From contig CALDYU010000006.1 in the NCBI GenBank assembly GCA_937944485.1, positions 1 to 64,000 of the forward strand: 64,000 nt of DNA, in the 5' to 3' direction. Origin of the DNA: an uncultured Flavobacteriaceae bacterium. Its GTDB lineage: Bacteria; Bacteroidota; Bacteroidia; Flavobacteriales; Flavobacteriaceae. Position numbers and translations under genes: made by a program. The notes beneath the pieces are model-generated. The model did no database searches. It was not told the DNA's origin and saw nothing but the letters and a program-made list of their open reading frames with translations. Numbering within the stretch: the stretch's first letter is position 1; every line of letters begins with the position of its first letter. Shown one piece after another: positions 63,733 to 64,000 of this stretch.

Positions 63733-64000
63733 TTAATTAAAAGTAATATTTACCAGAGCTATCTGGGCGGGCTCTTTTCCATCTGCTACCTCATAAGTAA
63801 CGTATAAATTTGTTTTACCTGATACTTTTTCGGTTAGTGGAATTATCGCAACGCCACCCGGTGCAGTCGCTGGAGGAACATTAAATTTTCCCGTACCAAC
63901 TATTTCACCATCGGGTGCACCTGAACGCACTTCGAAGTCATAGGCCACTTTTGGTGCTTCTTGCCATCCAATAGTAACCATAGCAGCATTTATGCCATTA
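63733..64000 (-). CDS. Partial gene: C-terminus of a probable carbohydrate-binding protein
   Basis: Only the last 88 or so codons are in the window; the frame stays open to base 64000, so the first ATG at 63981 is not the start. The sequence (MVTIGWQEAPKVAYDFEVRS, APDGEIVGTGKFNVPPA, SGKTNLYVTYEVAD) resembles the CBM6-like tail of large secreted Bacteroidota proteins such as sugar dehydrogenases or ThuA-type proteins. The enzyme part, if any, is outside the window. A terminator follows. Confidence 0.5.
   Translation of the reverse strand, partial: NGINAAMVTIGWQEAPKVAYDFEVRSGAPDGEIVGTGKFNVPPATAPGGVAIIPLTEKVSGKTNLYVTYEVADGKEPAQIALVNITFN

Noticed and set aside
1-64000. CRISPR arrays, insertion sequences, prophage, tRNA or rRNA genes
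   Set aside because: No regularly spaced repeats, transposase or integrase motifs, or tRNA-like cloverleaf sequences were noticed on reading through the window.

Overview
The window reads as chromosomal DNA of a member of the Bacteroidota, most likely a marine Flavobacteriaceae of the Maribacter/Zobellia/Arenibacter type. This rests on AT-rich DNA; start regions with little Shine-Dalgarno signal; many promoters of the TAnnTTTG (-7) type; numerous outer-membrane lipoproteins; a PorP/SprF-family gliding/type IX secretion protein; DUF4835; a bacillithiol-type YtxJ; and an RprXY-like two-component system. The genus is not proven. No transposase, integrase, prophage, CRISPR array, rRNA or tRNA was seen, and the tight packing with short overlaps suggests core chromosome.

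Layout. 1-5058: an NCS1-type permease paired with a mannitol 2-dehydrogenase-family enzyme, a Crp/Fnr regulator and an exported metallo-beta-lactamase-fold protein. 5190-12425: a helical-repeat protein, a short LeuA, a TlpA-like lipoprotein, pheT and a fasciclin protein. 12630-22736: membrane and lipoprotein genes of unknown role, an ABC-F ATPase of the YbiT type, a thioredoxin-fold lipoprotein that has lost its cysteines, transaldolase, an SDR enzyme, the SRP RNA gene (19453-19546, minus strand), glutaminyl cyclase, a hot-dog thioesterase and a beta-rich lipoprotein.

22815-27659 is the most unusual part. It holds a LytTR regulator with a degenerate receiver domain, a 53-residue exported peptide gene, a TPR histidine kinase with its NarL-type response regulator, and an unrecognised 219-residue protein. 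A 29-bp sequence, identical at 26 of 29 positions, lies upstream of the first and last gene. A 21-bp-spaced direct repeat lies upstream of the peptide gene. I propose a peptide-linked signalling module; this is inference.

27686-39261: glyA, a lipoprotein, ytxJ, clpB, a TetR regulator, PorP/SprF with a SPOR-like tail, a histidine phosphatase, smpB, pcm and an NTF2-like protein. 39385-46869: a plus-strand run of eight genes that looks like one operon (Gfo/Idh oxidoreductase, 3-hydroxyacyl-CoA dehydrogenase, DUF1015, YggS, DnaQ/GIY-YIG nuclease, voltage-gated K+ channel, miaA, gluconokinase). 46907-59434: a minus-strand housekeeping block (rprY, rprX, coaE, ybbR-like, glycosyltransferase, fabI, recN, DUF4835, coaBC, rpoZ, bamD, dapA, DUF6913-like). 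59503-64000: a 5'-nucleotidase split over two genes, a GNAT acetyltransferase, a NIPSNAP-like protein, small unknowns, an M23 peptidase, and the truncated C-terminus of a probable carbohydrate-binding protein at the right edge.

No gene-free stretch longer than about 300 bases exists. The largest gap (28961-29239) holds the divergent promoters of glyA and the lipoprotein at 29240.
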